A stretch of 64,000 bases of DNA. Origin: Dehalococcoidia bacterium UBA2158 (lineage in GTDB: Bacteria; Chloroflexota; Dehalococcoidia; Lucifugimonadales; UBA3495). The stretch is taken from positions 36,035-100,034 of the forward strand of contig DCWQ01000039.1 of the NCBI GenBank assembly GCA_002328185.1, given 5' to 3'. The notes under the pieces were generated by a model that was not told the DNA's origin, made no database searches, and saw only the letters and a list, made by a program, of their open reading frames with translations. Shown piece after piece: positions 36,895 to 44,961 of the stretch. Numbering within the stretch: the stretch's first letter is position 1; each line of letters starts with the position of its first letter. A program made the position numbers and the translations under genes.

Positions 36895-38562
36895 CTAAAC
36901 CTCCAAAACCACTGGGATTATCATAGGGGAACGGCGAACAGAGCCAGCTATGAAGCTACGGGCAGTTTCTCTGACTTTTGCCTTTAATCCGCCGTTTTCG
37001 CTGTTTTCCTTGCCGCCGGACCAATTGCTGGTAAGTTCTTGGGCCAGCGCAACGCTCAATTCTTCAAACAGGTTGCCGGTTTCCGATTCGTCCAGGAAAC
37101 CGCTGGCAACAGCCGCGGGCTCACCAACTAGCTTTCCGTTCTGCTTGTCGGTGGTCACGACCACCACCACCACTCCGTCTTTGGAGAGGCTGCGCCGTTC
37201 GCCCAGCACCGGACTCTGCAGGTCCCTGGTGGTCAGGCCGTCCACGAAGATGGGTCCCGCGGAGACGTGATCTTCCATCCGCGAGCCGTCTTCAGACAAT
37301 TCCAGCACGTCGCCGTCTTCCATGACGAAGATCCCGTCTTTGGCGACGTCCAAGTCCCAGGCCAGTTGGGCGTGGGCGGTCAGATGCCGGAACTCGCCGT
37401 GGACCGGCACGAAGTATTTCGGCCTAACCAGGCGCAGAACCAGTTTGAGCTCCTCTTGACTGGCGTGCCCATGAACATGGACCGTGGCGATCCGGTCGTA
37501 GAGCACCTTGGCGCCCTGACGAAGCAGGTTATCGATGGTATGGCTGACCGGAAGCTCATTCCCAGGTATGGGAGTGGCGGAGATTATCACGGTGTCGCCG
37601 GACATGATGTTCACGTCGCGGTGTTCTTGCTTGGCGATCCGGACCAAGGCCGAGGTCGGTTCTCCCTGACTGCCGGTGGTCATCAGGACCACTTTCTCCG
37701 GAGGAAGCTTCCTAGTCTCGCCCAGTGGCACCAACGTGCCCTCGGGCACCTTTAGATAGCCCAGTTCGGTGGCGACCTTTACTGTGTCCACCATACTGCG
37801 GCCAACGATGCTGACCTTACGGCCATGTTTATCAGCGGCATCCACCACCTGCTGGACCCTGGACACCAGTGAGGCGAATGTGGCCACTAGTACCCGGCCG
37901 TCGGCTTCTCCGATGGCTCGGTCTAGGGCTTCTCCCACCACTCGCTCTGAGGTGGTATAACCCGGCACCTCGGCATAGGTCGAGTCGGAACACAGCAGCA
38001 AAACGCCGTCGTCCCCGTAGTGGGCCAGTGACGGCAGGTCGAAGATGCGGCCGTCCACCGGGGTGTGGTCAATCTTGAAGTCGCCGGTGTGGATGATTGT
38101 GCCCAGAGGGGTCCCGACGGCGATTCCCATGGCGTCTGGGATGCTGTGGCACACCCGGAACCACGAGACCTCAAAGGCCTGGCCGATCTGATGGACCACG
38201 CCCGGATCGATGGGGTTCACCACCGAGTCGCGGGCGGCCCGCCGTTCCTTCAACTTGGCGGTTATTAAGCCGTGGGCCAGCCGGGGCGCAAATACCGGGC
38301 ACTGCAACTTGGGCAGGATGAAGGGAAGGGCTCCAATGTGGTCTTCATGGCCGTGGGTGATGAGGATGGCACGGACCTTGTCGAGCCGTTCCATGAGGTA
38401 TGAGACGTCGGGGATGATCAGGTCGACCCCAAACATACCTTCTTCGGGGAATTGGACCCCGCAATCGACGATCACTATATCGTCTTCGTATTCAAAGGCC
38501 ATCATGTTTTTGCCGATTTCCCCGAGGCCTCCCAGAGGAATGACGCGCAGCTGAGATGTCAA
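36895..38562 (-). CDS. rnj: Ribonuclease J
   Basis: Metallo-beta-lactamase/beta-CASP ribonuclease with 5'-3' exo- and endonuclease activity in RNA decay and maturation. The 555-residue protein begins LRVIPLGGLGEIGKNMMAFE and has the zinc motif ILITHGHEDHIGALPFI. Further motifs are HSIPDAMGIAVGTPLGTIIH (TGDFK region next), LLCSDSTYAEVPGYTTSE, and HVHGHASQEELKLVLRLVRP with VPVHGEF. Start is TTG 38562. Length and order of motifs are normal. Confidence 0.95.
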   Translation of the reverse strand: MTSQLRVIPLGGLGEIGKNMMAFEYEDDIVIVDCGVQFPEEGMFGVDLIIPDVSYLMERLDKVRAILITHGHEDHIGALPFILPKLQCPVFAPRLAHGLITAKLKERRAARDSVVNPIDPGVVHQIGQAFEVSWFRVCHSIPDAMGIAVGTPLGTIIHTGDFKIDHTPVDGRIFDLPSLAHYGDDGVLLLCSDSTYAEVPGYTTSERVVGEALDRAIGEADGRVLVATFASLVSRVQQVVDAADKHGRKVSIVGRSMVDTVKVATELGYLKVPEGTLVPLGETRKLPPEKVVLMTTGSQGEPTSALVRIAKQEHRDVNIMSGDTVIISATPIPGNELPVSHTIDNLLRQGAKVLYDRIATVHVHGHASQEELKLVLRLVRPKYFVPVHGEFRHLTAHAQLAWDLDVAKDGIFVMEDGDVLELSEDGSRMEDHVSAGPIFVDGLTTRDLQSPVLGERRSLSKDGVVVVVVTTDKQNGKLVGEPAAVASGFLDESETGNLFEELSVALAQELTSNWSGGKENSENGGLKAKVRETARSFIAGSVRRSPMIIPVVLEV

Positions 38563-38610
38563 CGTTCTTTTAGTTCCTAGATTTGGATTACCCGCCCCGC
38601 TTCAAAACTT

Positions 38611-39414
38611 TTAAAATAGAGTCAGTTGCTCGGGCCGGGGTGCTTCTTCTACGTTGACGGTTGATGTCTCGGCCTGCGCCACCATAATGGCTGCCGGGCC
38701 AGGGGCGGCAACAAAGGATAGCTGGGCTGGTTGCGGAGCTTCCGGTGTCGTCACAACCGGCTCCATGCCAGAATCCTCGATCCCGCCTTCCAATATCTCC
38801 GAAATCGCTCTGAAGTCTTCTATCATTGTGGGCCTTAGCTCCTCACGGCGCAACACCGCAGCTGGGTGAAGCACAGGAAAGATCTTTCGCCCGTCTTTCT
38901 CTCTGAGTATTCCCCGGGCCTTGGTGATACCCTCTCCGGGGAAGTACCGCCCGAATGCGAACCGGCCTAAAGTGACGATGAGTTTGGGGTTGACCAACTC
39001 TATTTGCCGGTCCAGGTATTTGGTGCAGGCGGCCATCTCCGCGGAGGACGGGTCCCGGTTTTCGGGGGGCCGGCATTTGACCATGTTGGCGATGAACACA
39101 TCGTCCCGGTGGGAGCCGATGGACGCCAACAGGCCTTCCAACAATTTTCCAGCGGGCCCGACAAATGGACGGCCTTGACGGTCTTCTTGATAACCGGGGC
39201 CCTCGCCGATAAACATAACTTCGGCCTGGGGGTTTCCTTCACCCGGCACCGCATTGGTGCGGCCCCGGCCCAAGGGACAATCGGTGCAGGTCCTGACAAG
39301 TTGGGCGACCCGTTCCAGGGTGTTCATCGGACCGGCCCCGGCACTGGCCTGTCCTTCGATTCTTGGTTCTCCGTAGGCCCCTAAATCGCTGGGTCCATAT
39401 TCTAACGAAGACAT
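38611..39414 (-). CDS. Uracil-DNA glycosylase, family 4 (iron-sulfur type)
   Basis: Removes uracil from DNA. Start is ATG 39414 with GGGAGG 9 bases upstream; a TTG three codons earlier abuts that site. The 267-residue protein has CTDCPLGRGRTNAVPGEG (first two cluster cysteines), FIGEGPGYQEDRQGRPFVG (active-site motif A), NMVKCRPPENRDP and LVTLGRFAFGRYF-type segments with the other cysteines, and VLHPAAVLRRE (motif B). A tail of about 60 residues after the catalytic domain (QPAQLSFVAAPGPAAIMVAQ) is longer than in most members and looks disordered. Confidence 0.93.
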   Translation of the reverse strand: MSSLEYGPSDLGAYGEPRIEGQASAGAGPMNTLERVAQLVRTCTDCPLGRGRTNAVPGEGNPQAEVMFIGEGPGYQEDRQGRPFVGPAGKLLEGLLASIGSHRDDVFIANMVKCRPPENRDPSSAEMAACTKYLDRQIELVNPKLIVTLGRFAFGRYFPGEGITKARGILREKDGRKIFPVLHPAAVLRREELRPTMIEDFRAISEILEGGIEDSGMEPVVTTPEAPQPAQLSFVAAPGPAAIMVAQAETSTVNVEEAPRPEQLTLF

Positions 39415-39742
39415 GGTTTCCAACCTCCCGGTTCGACTAAGTTAGCCAACTGGGGTAAGCAGCCTTTCGAGTAGGCCGCAGGTGGCGCCATTGGACCGTT
39501 ATATTGGGAAAGTGCGGCAGTCTTATACTACCTTTTTACTCGATAACTGCGCCTGAGTCAGTGCCTCCAGGCGTAGATCACGGCATTTTTCCGTGGTGGC
39601 TTGGCTGAGGCAGTTCGGCGATGGCACAGGGCGTCGGACAACAGGGTAGTTCGAGCGCGGAGAAAAACAAACCCGGAGTGGTGTTCTTCGAACATCGGCT
39701 TTCACCACCGCATTCCAAAGCCAGGTATCGCCCAACTGGGCC
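39415..39742. other. Gene-free stretch between acpP and the UDG gene
   Basis: About 328 bases. One 70-codon frame on the minus strand (39523-39735) has no RBS and an unnatural composition and is not called. On the minus strand GTAGTATAAG near 39528 is a weak -10 candidate for the glycosylase gene. No stable hairpin or repeat was recognised. Confidence 0.5.
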
Positions 39743-40000
39743 TTAGTCTGTGACGCCGTGCTCCTTGAGATAAGTCACAGCATCGCTGACGGTCGCGATA
39801 TTAGCAGCGTCCTCGTCGGATATTTCCAACTGGGCATCGCCAGTGGAAAACTCCTCTTCAAACGCCATAATCAATTCCACCAGGTCGAGAGAGTCGGCAC
39901 TCAGGTTCTCAATGAAAGACGCGGATTCGGTGACCTCGTCCTCTTCAACTCCCAATTTGTCGACCACGATGGTTTTTACTCTGTCATAAACAGTGGTCAA
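39743..40000 (-). CDS. acpP: Acyl carrier protein
   Basis: Carries growing acyl chains on a phosphopantetheine arm in fatty acid synthesis. The 85-residue acidic protein has the modification site in [20 protein letters not shown], with Ser in the DSL motif near residue 37. It is slightly longer than the usual 77-80 residues because of a short insertion ([10 protein letters not shown]). It is the last gene of a fabD-nusB-acpP run, 4 bases after nusB. Confidence 0.96.
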   Translation of the reverse strand: MTTVYDRVKTIVVDKLGVEEDEVTESASFIENLSADSLDLVELIMAFEEEFSTGDAQLEISDEDAANIATVSDAVTYLKEHGVTD

Positions 40001-40004
40001 TCAA

Positions 40005-40469
40005 TCATCTCCCTTCAGGCACCGGCTCAAAGGTGGCGATCTCTCCCGACTCCAGTCCAGACATCGCGGATCCTAGGACCCCGTTGACGAACCGGGCCGA
40101 ACTCTCGCTGCCAAAGATTTTTGCCAACTCCACGGCCTCGTTGATGGCTGTCTTTCTGGGAGTACCCGGTTTGTATATCAATTCGAATAGAGCTATGCGG
40201 AGGATGTTGCGGTCTATGACCGACAACTGGCTCACGGGCCAGGCCGGGGCGTACCGGGTGATCACGTTGTCCAACCCCGAGTGGTTCTTTGATACGCCAC
40301 CCAGGAGCTCTTCAGCGAACTCTACAGAGTTCTCCGGCAGGTCTTCGTCCTCGTCCAACCATTCCAATGGCGGGTCATTCCAGATACCCCGCACATCGGC
40401 AGCAAACAGGGATTGCAGTGCCGCCGTTCTCGATTGTCGCCTTTGGTCTGTGTATTTAACCCTAATCAT
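40005..40469 (-). CDS. nusB: Transcription antitermination protein NusB
   Basis: NusB binds boxA RNA with S10 (NusE) and helps antitermination of rRNA operons. The 154-residue helical protein shows RRQSRTAALQSLFAADVRG, PVSQLSVIDRNILRIALFEL and KTAINEAVELAKIFGSESSA with FVNGVLG, all typical. Its place between fabD and acpP is unusual functionally and probably reflects operon packing rather than a shared role. Start is ATG 40469. Confidence 0.93.
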   Translation of the reverse strand: MIRVKYTDQRRQSRTAALQSLFAADVRGIWNDPPLEWLDEDEDLPENSVEFAEELLGGVSKNHSGLDNVITRYAPAWPVSQLSVIDRNILRIALFELIYKPGTPRKTAINEAVELAKIFGSESSARFVNGVLGSAMSGLESGEIATFEPVPEGR

Positions 40470-40494
40470 GGGTCACCGTATAAGGCCGAGCGGT

Positions 40495-41466
40495 TTAGGC
40501 CACTTCCTCAGCCAGCTTTCGCATGGATGCGGTATCTGACACGGTCGTCACCTTGACGCCTCGGTCGATTCTTTTAATTAGTCCTGCCAGAACTCCGCCG
40601 GAGCCGAACTCCACGAACTGGGTTACCCCAAAATCGACTAGATGGCGGATTGAGTCCTTCCATTGAACGCACTGACAGAGACCGTTGACCAACTCGGCGT
40701 GGATAACATCCGCTGTGAACAACGGCTTGGAATCGCAATTGCCAACAACTGGCATCTTGGGTTCTTTGAAGTTGAGGCCCTGAATCGCTTCGGACAGACC
40801 TGCTTTCGCTTCGAACATCAACGAGGAGTGGAACGCCCCGCTGACGGGCAAAGGTATGGTCTTCTTTGCGCCGCGGGCCGACGCAAGATCCATGGCCCGG
40901 GCCACGCCGATCTTATCGCCGCTGATCACTATCTGGTCGTCGGTGTTGATGTTTGCCAATTCAACACCGGTCTCGTCACATATCTGGACGAATGCCAGTT
41001 CGTTCAGCCCCAGTATGGCGGCCATGGCGCCGGGGCGGTTGACCGCTGCTTGGTTCATGAGTTCACCACGTTTACGGACCAACCGCACGGCATCGGAAAA
41101 ATCGATTACATCAGCGGCCACAAGAGCGGTGTACTCGCCCAAGCTATGTCCGGCAACGGCCTTGGCGCTAACTGCCTGGGAACCTTGCATTTCTTGCCAA
41201 GTCCGCCAAGCGGCGATGCTCATGGTCATGATTGCCGGCTGGGAGTTTGCCGTGTTCTGAAGGTCCGTAGCCGGACCTTCAAATATCAAACGGGACAGTG
41301 GAAACCCTAGGCTGTCGTCGGCTTCTTCAAAGGTTTCTCGCGCGGCCTGGGACGACTCGAATAATTCGGCCCCCATTCCTACGCTTTGTGACCCTTGTCC
41401 AGGGAACACATACGCCCGATTATTTGTTTGGTTATGCGCTTCTTCAGTACTCGTTGCTACCTCCAC
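40495..41466 (-). CDS. fabD: Malonyl CoA-acyl carrier protein transacylase
   Basis: Loads malonyl groups onto ACP for fatty acid synthesis. The 323-residue protein has YVFPGQGSQSVGMGAELFES at the N-terminus, VAGHSLGEYTALVAA with the nucleophilic Ser, and IPLPVSGAFHSSLM with the catalytic His. Start is taken as GTG 41466; the first 16 residues before the core are poorly conserved, so the true start may be slightly inside. Acyl carrier protein and NusB genes follow on the same strand. Confidence 0.94.
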   Translation of the reverse strand: MEVATSTEEAHNQTNNRAYVFPGQGSQSVGMGAELFESSQAARETFEEADDSLGFPLSRLIFEGPATDLQNTANSQPAIMTMSIAAWRTWQEMQGSQAVSAKAVAGHSLGEYTALVAADVIDFSDAVRLVRKRGELMNQAAVNRPGAMAAILGLNELAFVQICDETGVELANINTDDQIVISGDKIGVARAMDLASARGAKKTIPLPVSGAFHSSLMFEAKAGLSEAIQGLNFKEPKMPVVGNCDSKPLFTADVIHAELVNGLCQCVQWKDSIRHLVDFGVTQFVEFGSGGVLAGLIKRIDRGVKVTTVSDTASMRKLAEEVA

Positions 41467-41593
41467 CGGCCCCTGCCGATTTTCAACACCCTACGGATTT
41501 TAGGGCAGTAAGATAAAAAAGTACAACCCGGAAACATCTCCTCTATTACCCTTTTTTGTGCTTAGCTTACATAACTAGATGGTCTGTGCCTTG

Positions 41594-41651
41594 GGAGACG
41601 GTCTAGCTAGTCGCAAAGGCCTTTGCCTTCAGGACTAGCTAGACCGTCTCC
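41594..41651. repeat. 19-bp perfect inverted repeat with a nested palindrome, overlapping the rpmF stop
   Basis: GGAGACGGTCTAGCTAGTC (41594-41612) is repeated inverted at 41633-41651. The 20-base centre contains GCAAAGGCCTTTGC, itself a perfect palindrome. The right arm includes the last four codons and stop of rpmF. No T-tract follows on either strand, so it is not a classic terminator. Confidence 0.8.
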
Positions 41652-41821
41652 TCTATGACCTGACGCCCGCGGTAAAACCCGCATTGAGGACATACCACGT
41701 GGGGCCTTTTGGCGGTACGGCAGCGGGGGCACAAAGCTGGATGCAACGGATTAAGCCTGTATGAGGCTAGTCGTCGCCCCTTCCTCGCCCTCGTCAATTT
41801 CTTCCTGGGTACTGCACCCAT
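41639..41821 (-). CDS. rpmF: 50S ribosomal protein L32
   Basis: The 60-residue protein begins GAVPRKKLTRARKGRR and has the zinc-binding arrangement LCPRCRTAKRPHVVCPQCGFY found in the four-cysteine form of L32, followed by GRQVIEE. It lies between yceD and fabD, the usual neighbours (yceD-rpmF-fatty acid genes). Large inverted repeats lie on both sides of it. Confidence 0.95.
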   Translation of the reverse strand: MGAVPRKKLTRARKGRRLASYRLNPLHPALCPRCRTAKRPHVVCPQCGFYRGRQVIEETV

Positions 41822-41857
41822 GTTCGATCACGTCCTTTTTCCTTGGTCAGCACGCCG

Positions 41858-41902
41858 TACTTTGGCATTCGCCAATTATTCTAACAGGCGAATGCCAAAG
41901 TA
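41858..41902. repeat. 16-bp perfect inverted repeat upstream of rpmF
   Basis: TACTTTGGCATTCGCC (41858-41873) and its exact complement (41887-41902) enclose a 13-base AT-rich loop, in the yceD-rpmF gap. It is 37 bases upstream of the rpmF start. It has no clear U-tract; it may be an attenuator, an RNA-processing site or a regulator site. Confidence 0.75.
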
Positions 41903-42016
41903 TGCACTTTTCCTACTGTGGGAGGCTACGAAGAGAGAATACCTACGGCCTTAGTAATGGCCTGAAGTTTGCATCTGCCGGGGTTTCTAGGTATATATTA
42001 AAATCGAGACGGCCAA

Positions 42017-42541
42017 TTATTCCCGCCTCTCAGTTAACAGCGCCGCCAATGGCCCCCATCGGGGATCGACTGAAGCTGTATCGCATTTACATTTTTCCCT
42101 GTTTAGATTAGCCCCACACTCCGGGCATAAGCCCGAACACTCCTCACAGCACAAAGGTTTTATCGGTACCGCCGTGATCACGTATTGGCGAACCACCTCT
42201 GCCATGTCCAGAATATGCTGGTCATCGAGATGAATCTCACCTAGCGTCTCTTCCGTGGATTCTGTCGTTTGATCCGTTTTCGGATCATTAATCGGGAAGG
42301 ACTCTTCTTCCATTATTAAGTCGGACTGTGATTCGAAACCGTCGAGACACCTGCTGCAGGTCAGGTTGACCTGGGTCTCCAGCTCGGCCCGGACTATGAA
42401 ACCTTCATGCGTCCGAATCACCCGAACCCATCCTTGGGCACGGTCCATGCCCCCTTCAGGGCCGACAAACAAGTCGTCTACTTCGTAGTCTCTCGTCGAT
42501 CCGGTGGGCTCTCTCAGCAACTGAGCCAAGTTGTAATACAT
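42017..42541 (-). CDS. yceD: YceD family protein (DUF177)
   Basis: The 174-residue protein has TQVNLTCSRCLDGFESQSDL and, near the C-terminus, CCEECSGLCPECGANLNREK with more cysteines, the conserved YceD arrangement. YceD is linked genetically to 23S rRNA accumulation and L32. It is the first gene of yceD-rpmF-fabD-nusB-acpP. The 195-base gap to rpmF contains the 16-bp inverted repeat. Confidence 0.92.
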   Translation of the reverse strand: MYYNLAQLLREPTGSTRDYEVDDLFVGPEGGMDRAQGWVRVIRTHEGFIVRAELETQVNLTCSRCLDGFESQSDLIMEEESFPINDPKTDQTTESTEETLGEIHLDDQHILDMAEVVRQYVITAVPIKPLCCEECSGLCPECGANLNREKCKCDTASVDPRWGPLAALLTERRE

Positions 42542-42576
42542 CGAGCCTATTCAAACCCTGCTATTAGCTGGCGGTA

Positions 42577-42607
42577 ATTATAGTTTGTATCCATGCTTGG
42601 ATGTCAA
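42577..42607 (-). promoter_or_regulatory. Promoter of the yceD-rpmF operon
   Basis: TTGACA (42602-42607) and TATAAT (42577-42582), both perfect, with a 19-base spacer, slightly long. Transcription would start about 30 bases before the yceD ATG at 42541. Confidence 0.55.
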
Positions 42608-42708
42608 GTGGAAACGACTTCCCCGGCGTGGCAAACCCGTTGTGTCAATCACCCAACAGCACCTGGAAAGACCAATAAATCCCTGATGCGCGACGGTCCA
42701 CACCATTG

Positions 42709-43125
42709 CTAGGCTCCTGCCCGTTCTTCGACCTGCTCTTGGATAAACTCGACGATGGAGCCGGTGGTCGTGCCGGGGCCGAATACCTCGGAAATGCCCA
42801 GGTCCTTCAACGGCTGGCGGTCAACCTCGGGGATGATTCCGCCCACCACCACGATCATATCATCCATACCCTGGTCACGCAGCAGGCCCATGATCTCCGG
42901 CAATATCTCCAGATGGGCGCCAGACAGGATGCTCATGCCGATTACGTCCACATCCTCTTGAACCGCGGCCTGGGCGATCATCTGGGGGCTCTGCCTGATA
43001 CCGGTGTAGATCACTTCCATACCTGAGTCCCGTAGGGCCCGGGCAATCACCTTGGCGCCACGGTCATGTCCGTCCAGCCCCGGTTTCGCCACCAGCACCC
43101 TTATGGGGCGGTTATTGTCTTGCAT
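42709..43125 (-). CDS. mcmA2: Methylmalonyl-CoA mutase, cobalamin-binding subunit
   Basis: Carries adenosylcobalamin for the split mutase whose catalytic barrel is encoded at 44962-46623. The 138-residue protein is the B12-binding fold alone: [20 protein letters not shown] (base-off DxHxxG motif with the cobalt-binding His), [20 protein letters not shown] and [15 protein letters not shown]. The two-gene form of this mutase is common outside proteobacteria. It lies in one minus-strand cluster: mutase barrel, acyl-CoA dehydrogenase, epimerase, then this subunit. Confidence 0.95.
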   Translation of the reverse strand: MQDNNRPIRVLVAKPGLDGHDRGAKVIARALRDSGMEVIYTGIRQSPQMIAQAAVQEDVDVIGMSILSGAHLEILPEIMGLLRDQGMDDMIVVVGGIIPEVDRQPLKDLGISEVFGPGTTTGSIVEFIQEQVEERAGA

Positions 43126-43166
43126 TGTTATTCATTATTCTCGGAGCGTTTCTTAATATCAAAATT

Positions 43167-43592
43167 TTAGGCATTATCGGGGACGCTCTCCACCAGCTCG
43201 GTCAAAATTCCGAAAATCGACCTGGGATGGACGAAAGCGATGGTGCCCGACAATCCCTCTCTGGGCGTCTGGTCGATCAGGTCGACGCCAAGGGCTTGTA
43301 GCGTTTTCAGCTTCCCGGATATGTCGGTGACGTTGAAGGCCATATGATGCAAGCCCTCGCCCCGGCGCTCTATGAACCGGCCGACTCCCGATTCGGGACC
43401 GGTGGGTTCCAAAAGCTCCAGTCTGGTCTGACCAACCTCTATCAGGGTGGCGCGGACGCCCTGGTCTTCCATCAGTTCGATCTTGGCGTCGGGAACGTCG
43501 AAGACCTTCTTGAAGAACGCCAGAGCCGCTTCAATATCATTCACGGCCACGCCAACGTGGTCGATGTAATTAACCGTGCAGACCTCGGTCAC
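43167..43592 (-). CDS. mce: Methylmalonyl-CoA epimerase
   Basis: Interconverts (2S)- and (2R)-methylmalonyl-CoA so that the mutase can act. Start is GTG 43592 (TEVCTVNYIDHVGVAV) with AGGAG about 10 bases upstream; 14 residues of the longer frame lie in a dispersed repeat and are not used. The 141-residue protein is a glyoxalase-fold (VOC) enzyme with the metal ligands in YIDHVGVAVNDIE, GEGLHHMAFNV and GILTELVE. It sits between the acyl-CoA dehydrogenase and mcmA2 genes, on the same strand. Confidence 0.93.
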   Translation of the reverse strand: MTEVCTVNYIDHVGVAVNDIEAALAFFKKVFDVPDAKIELMEDQGVRATLIEVGQTRLELLEPTGPESGVGRFIERRGEGLHHMAFNVTDISGKLKTLQALGVDLIDQTPREGLSGTIAFVHPRSIFGILTELVESVPDNA

Positions 43593-43618
43593 TGTCGATT
43601 GTCTCCTATGTTCATAAT

Positions 43619-43657
43619 CCTCTCTTCCGCGCACGGGAAAGGGCTAGGGTGAGGGCG
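43619..43657. repeat. Dispersed 39-base intergenic repeat, copy 1
   Basis: Core CCGCGCACGGG followed by AAAGGGCTAGGGTGAGGGCG. Closely related copies lie at 55267-55303 and 61852-61890. All three are in gaps. Confidence 0.6.
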
Positions 43658-43697
43658 TCTTTTGTCAGGGCGCCACCCGGCTGGAGTAGCCAACCAC

Positions 43698-44855
43698 CTA
43701 AACCGGGTACTGCTCCATTAATTTTCTGGCGATCAGCAACCGCTGCACCTCAGAGGTCCCTTCGTAGATGGTGGTAACCCGGGCGTCACGGAAAATCCGC
43801 TCCACCCCGGCCTCCTGGAAGTAGCCGGCCCCGCCGTGTATCTGGATGGCCTTGTTGGCGACATCGATGCACATCTCCGACGCCATCAACTTGGCGATTG
43901 ACGCTTCTTGCAAGAAGGGCTGTCCCGCGTCCATCAGGCTGGCAGAATTCATGGTCGCCACCCGGGATGAATGCACCCCAACTGCCATGTCGGCCAACAT
44001 GAATTGGATGGCCTGGTGTTGGGCGATAGGGTTGCCAAAAGTCTCCCGTATCTGGGCGAACCGCACCGCTGCTTCTAGGGCCGCTTGGCCGATTCCCACA
44101 CTCTGAGCGGCGATGATGATGCGGCTCTGGGTCAGTATCTCCATGGCGTGATTGAACCCTCGCCCCCGCTCGCCCAACAGGTTATTAGAGCTGACGGGCG
44201 TGTCCTGGAAAACCACCTCATCGGTGGTGGAACTGCGCATTCCCAACTTGCCGTGCATGGGGTTGATGGTCAGGCCTGGCGAGTCCTTCTGCACCAGGAA
44301 GGCGCTGATGCCCTTGTATCCTTTGGAACGGTCCTCAGTCGCGAACACCACAAGGGTCGACGCAACTGAAGCGTTGGTGATGAACATCTTGCTTCCATTC
44401 AGGAAGTAGGTGCCGTCCTTCTCGGCGGCCGTGGTCTGGAGCGCCGCCGCATCGGAACCGCCGCTGGGTTCGGTTAGCGCAAAGGCGGCCACAGCTTCCC
44501 CTGATGCGAGGGGAGTAAGCAGGCGTTCTTTCTGTTCGTCATTGCCGAACCTGTTGACGCAGGCGGTGCCCAATGCCAGGTGGGCCAGCCAACTAACGCT
44601 GGTCGAGGCGTCACCCCGGGCCACTTCCTCGGCGGCGATGGCCACTTGCCGGTAGCCGGCCGGGCCGCTGCCCCCGTATTTGGTGTCGATGCCCAGGCCG
44701 GTGAGACCCAGGTCGGCAAGGCCGCGCCAATTCTCCCATTGGAACTCGGCCTTTTCGTCAGCCTCCTTGGCCTTGGGCGCAATCTCCCGGTCGACAAAGT
44801 CCCTGACCGTGGTCTGGAGCATCTGCTCCTCTTCGGTCAGTATCAAATCAGGCAT
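43698..44855 (-). CDS. Acyl-CoA dehydrogenase
   Basis: FAD enzyme that introduces the alpha-beta double bond into acyl-CoA, passing electrons to ETF. The 385-residue protein is full length: FVDREIAPKAKEADEK, AFALTEPSGGSDAAALQTTA, YFLNGSKMFITNA, VQKDSPGL, and MLADMAVGVHSSRV, ending with IHGGAGYFQEAGVERIFRDA and IYEGTSEVQRLLIARKL. A Glu base is visible in the IYEGT segment. The gene lies inside the methylmalonyl-CoA cluster, suggesting a short- or branched-chain acyl-CoA substrate, which is inference. Confidence 0.94.
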   Translation of the reverse strand: MPDLILTEEEQMLQTTVRDFVDREIAPKAKEADEKAEFQWENWRGLADLGLTGLGIDTKYGGSGPAGYRQVAIAAEEVARGDASTSVSWLAHLALGTACVNRFGNDEQKERLLTPLASGEAVAAFALTEPSGGSDAAALQTTAAEKDGTYFLNGSKMFITNASVASTLVVFATEDRSKGYKGISAFLVQKDSPGLTINPMHGKLGMRSSTTDEVVFQDTPVSSNNLLGERGRGFNHAMEILTQSRIIIAAQSVGIGQAALEAAVRFAQIRETFGNPIAQHQAIQFMLADMAVGVHSSRVATMNSASLMDAGQPFLQEASIAKLMASEMCIDVANKAIQIHGGAGYFQEAGVERIFRDARVTTIYEGTSEVQRLLIARKLMEQYPV

Positions 44856-44961
44856 GGCATTTCTCCATTTTTACTAAATTACATCCAGTTGTGGAGGTTA
44901 CCCCATCTCAGCATCATAGTTTTTTGGTTCCCCCGGCAGGTAATAACCCCGGTTACAACGG

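Noticed and set aside
39523..39735. 70-codon minus-strand frame in the UDG-acpP gap
   Set aside because: No RBS, unusual composition, no homology cues.
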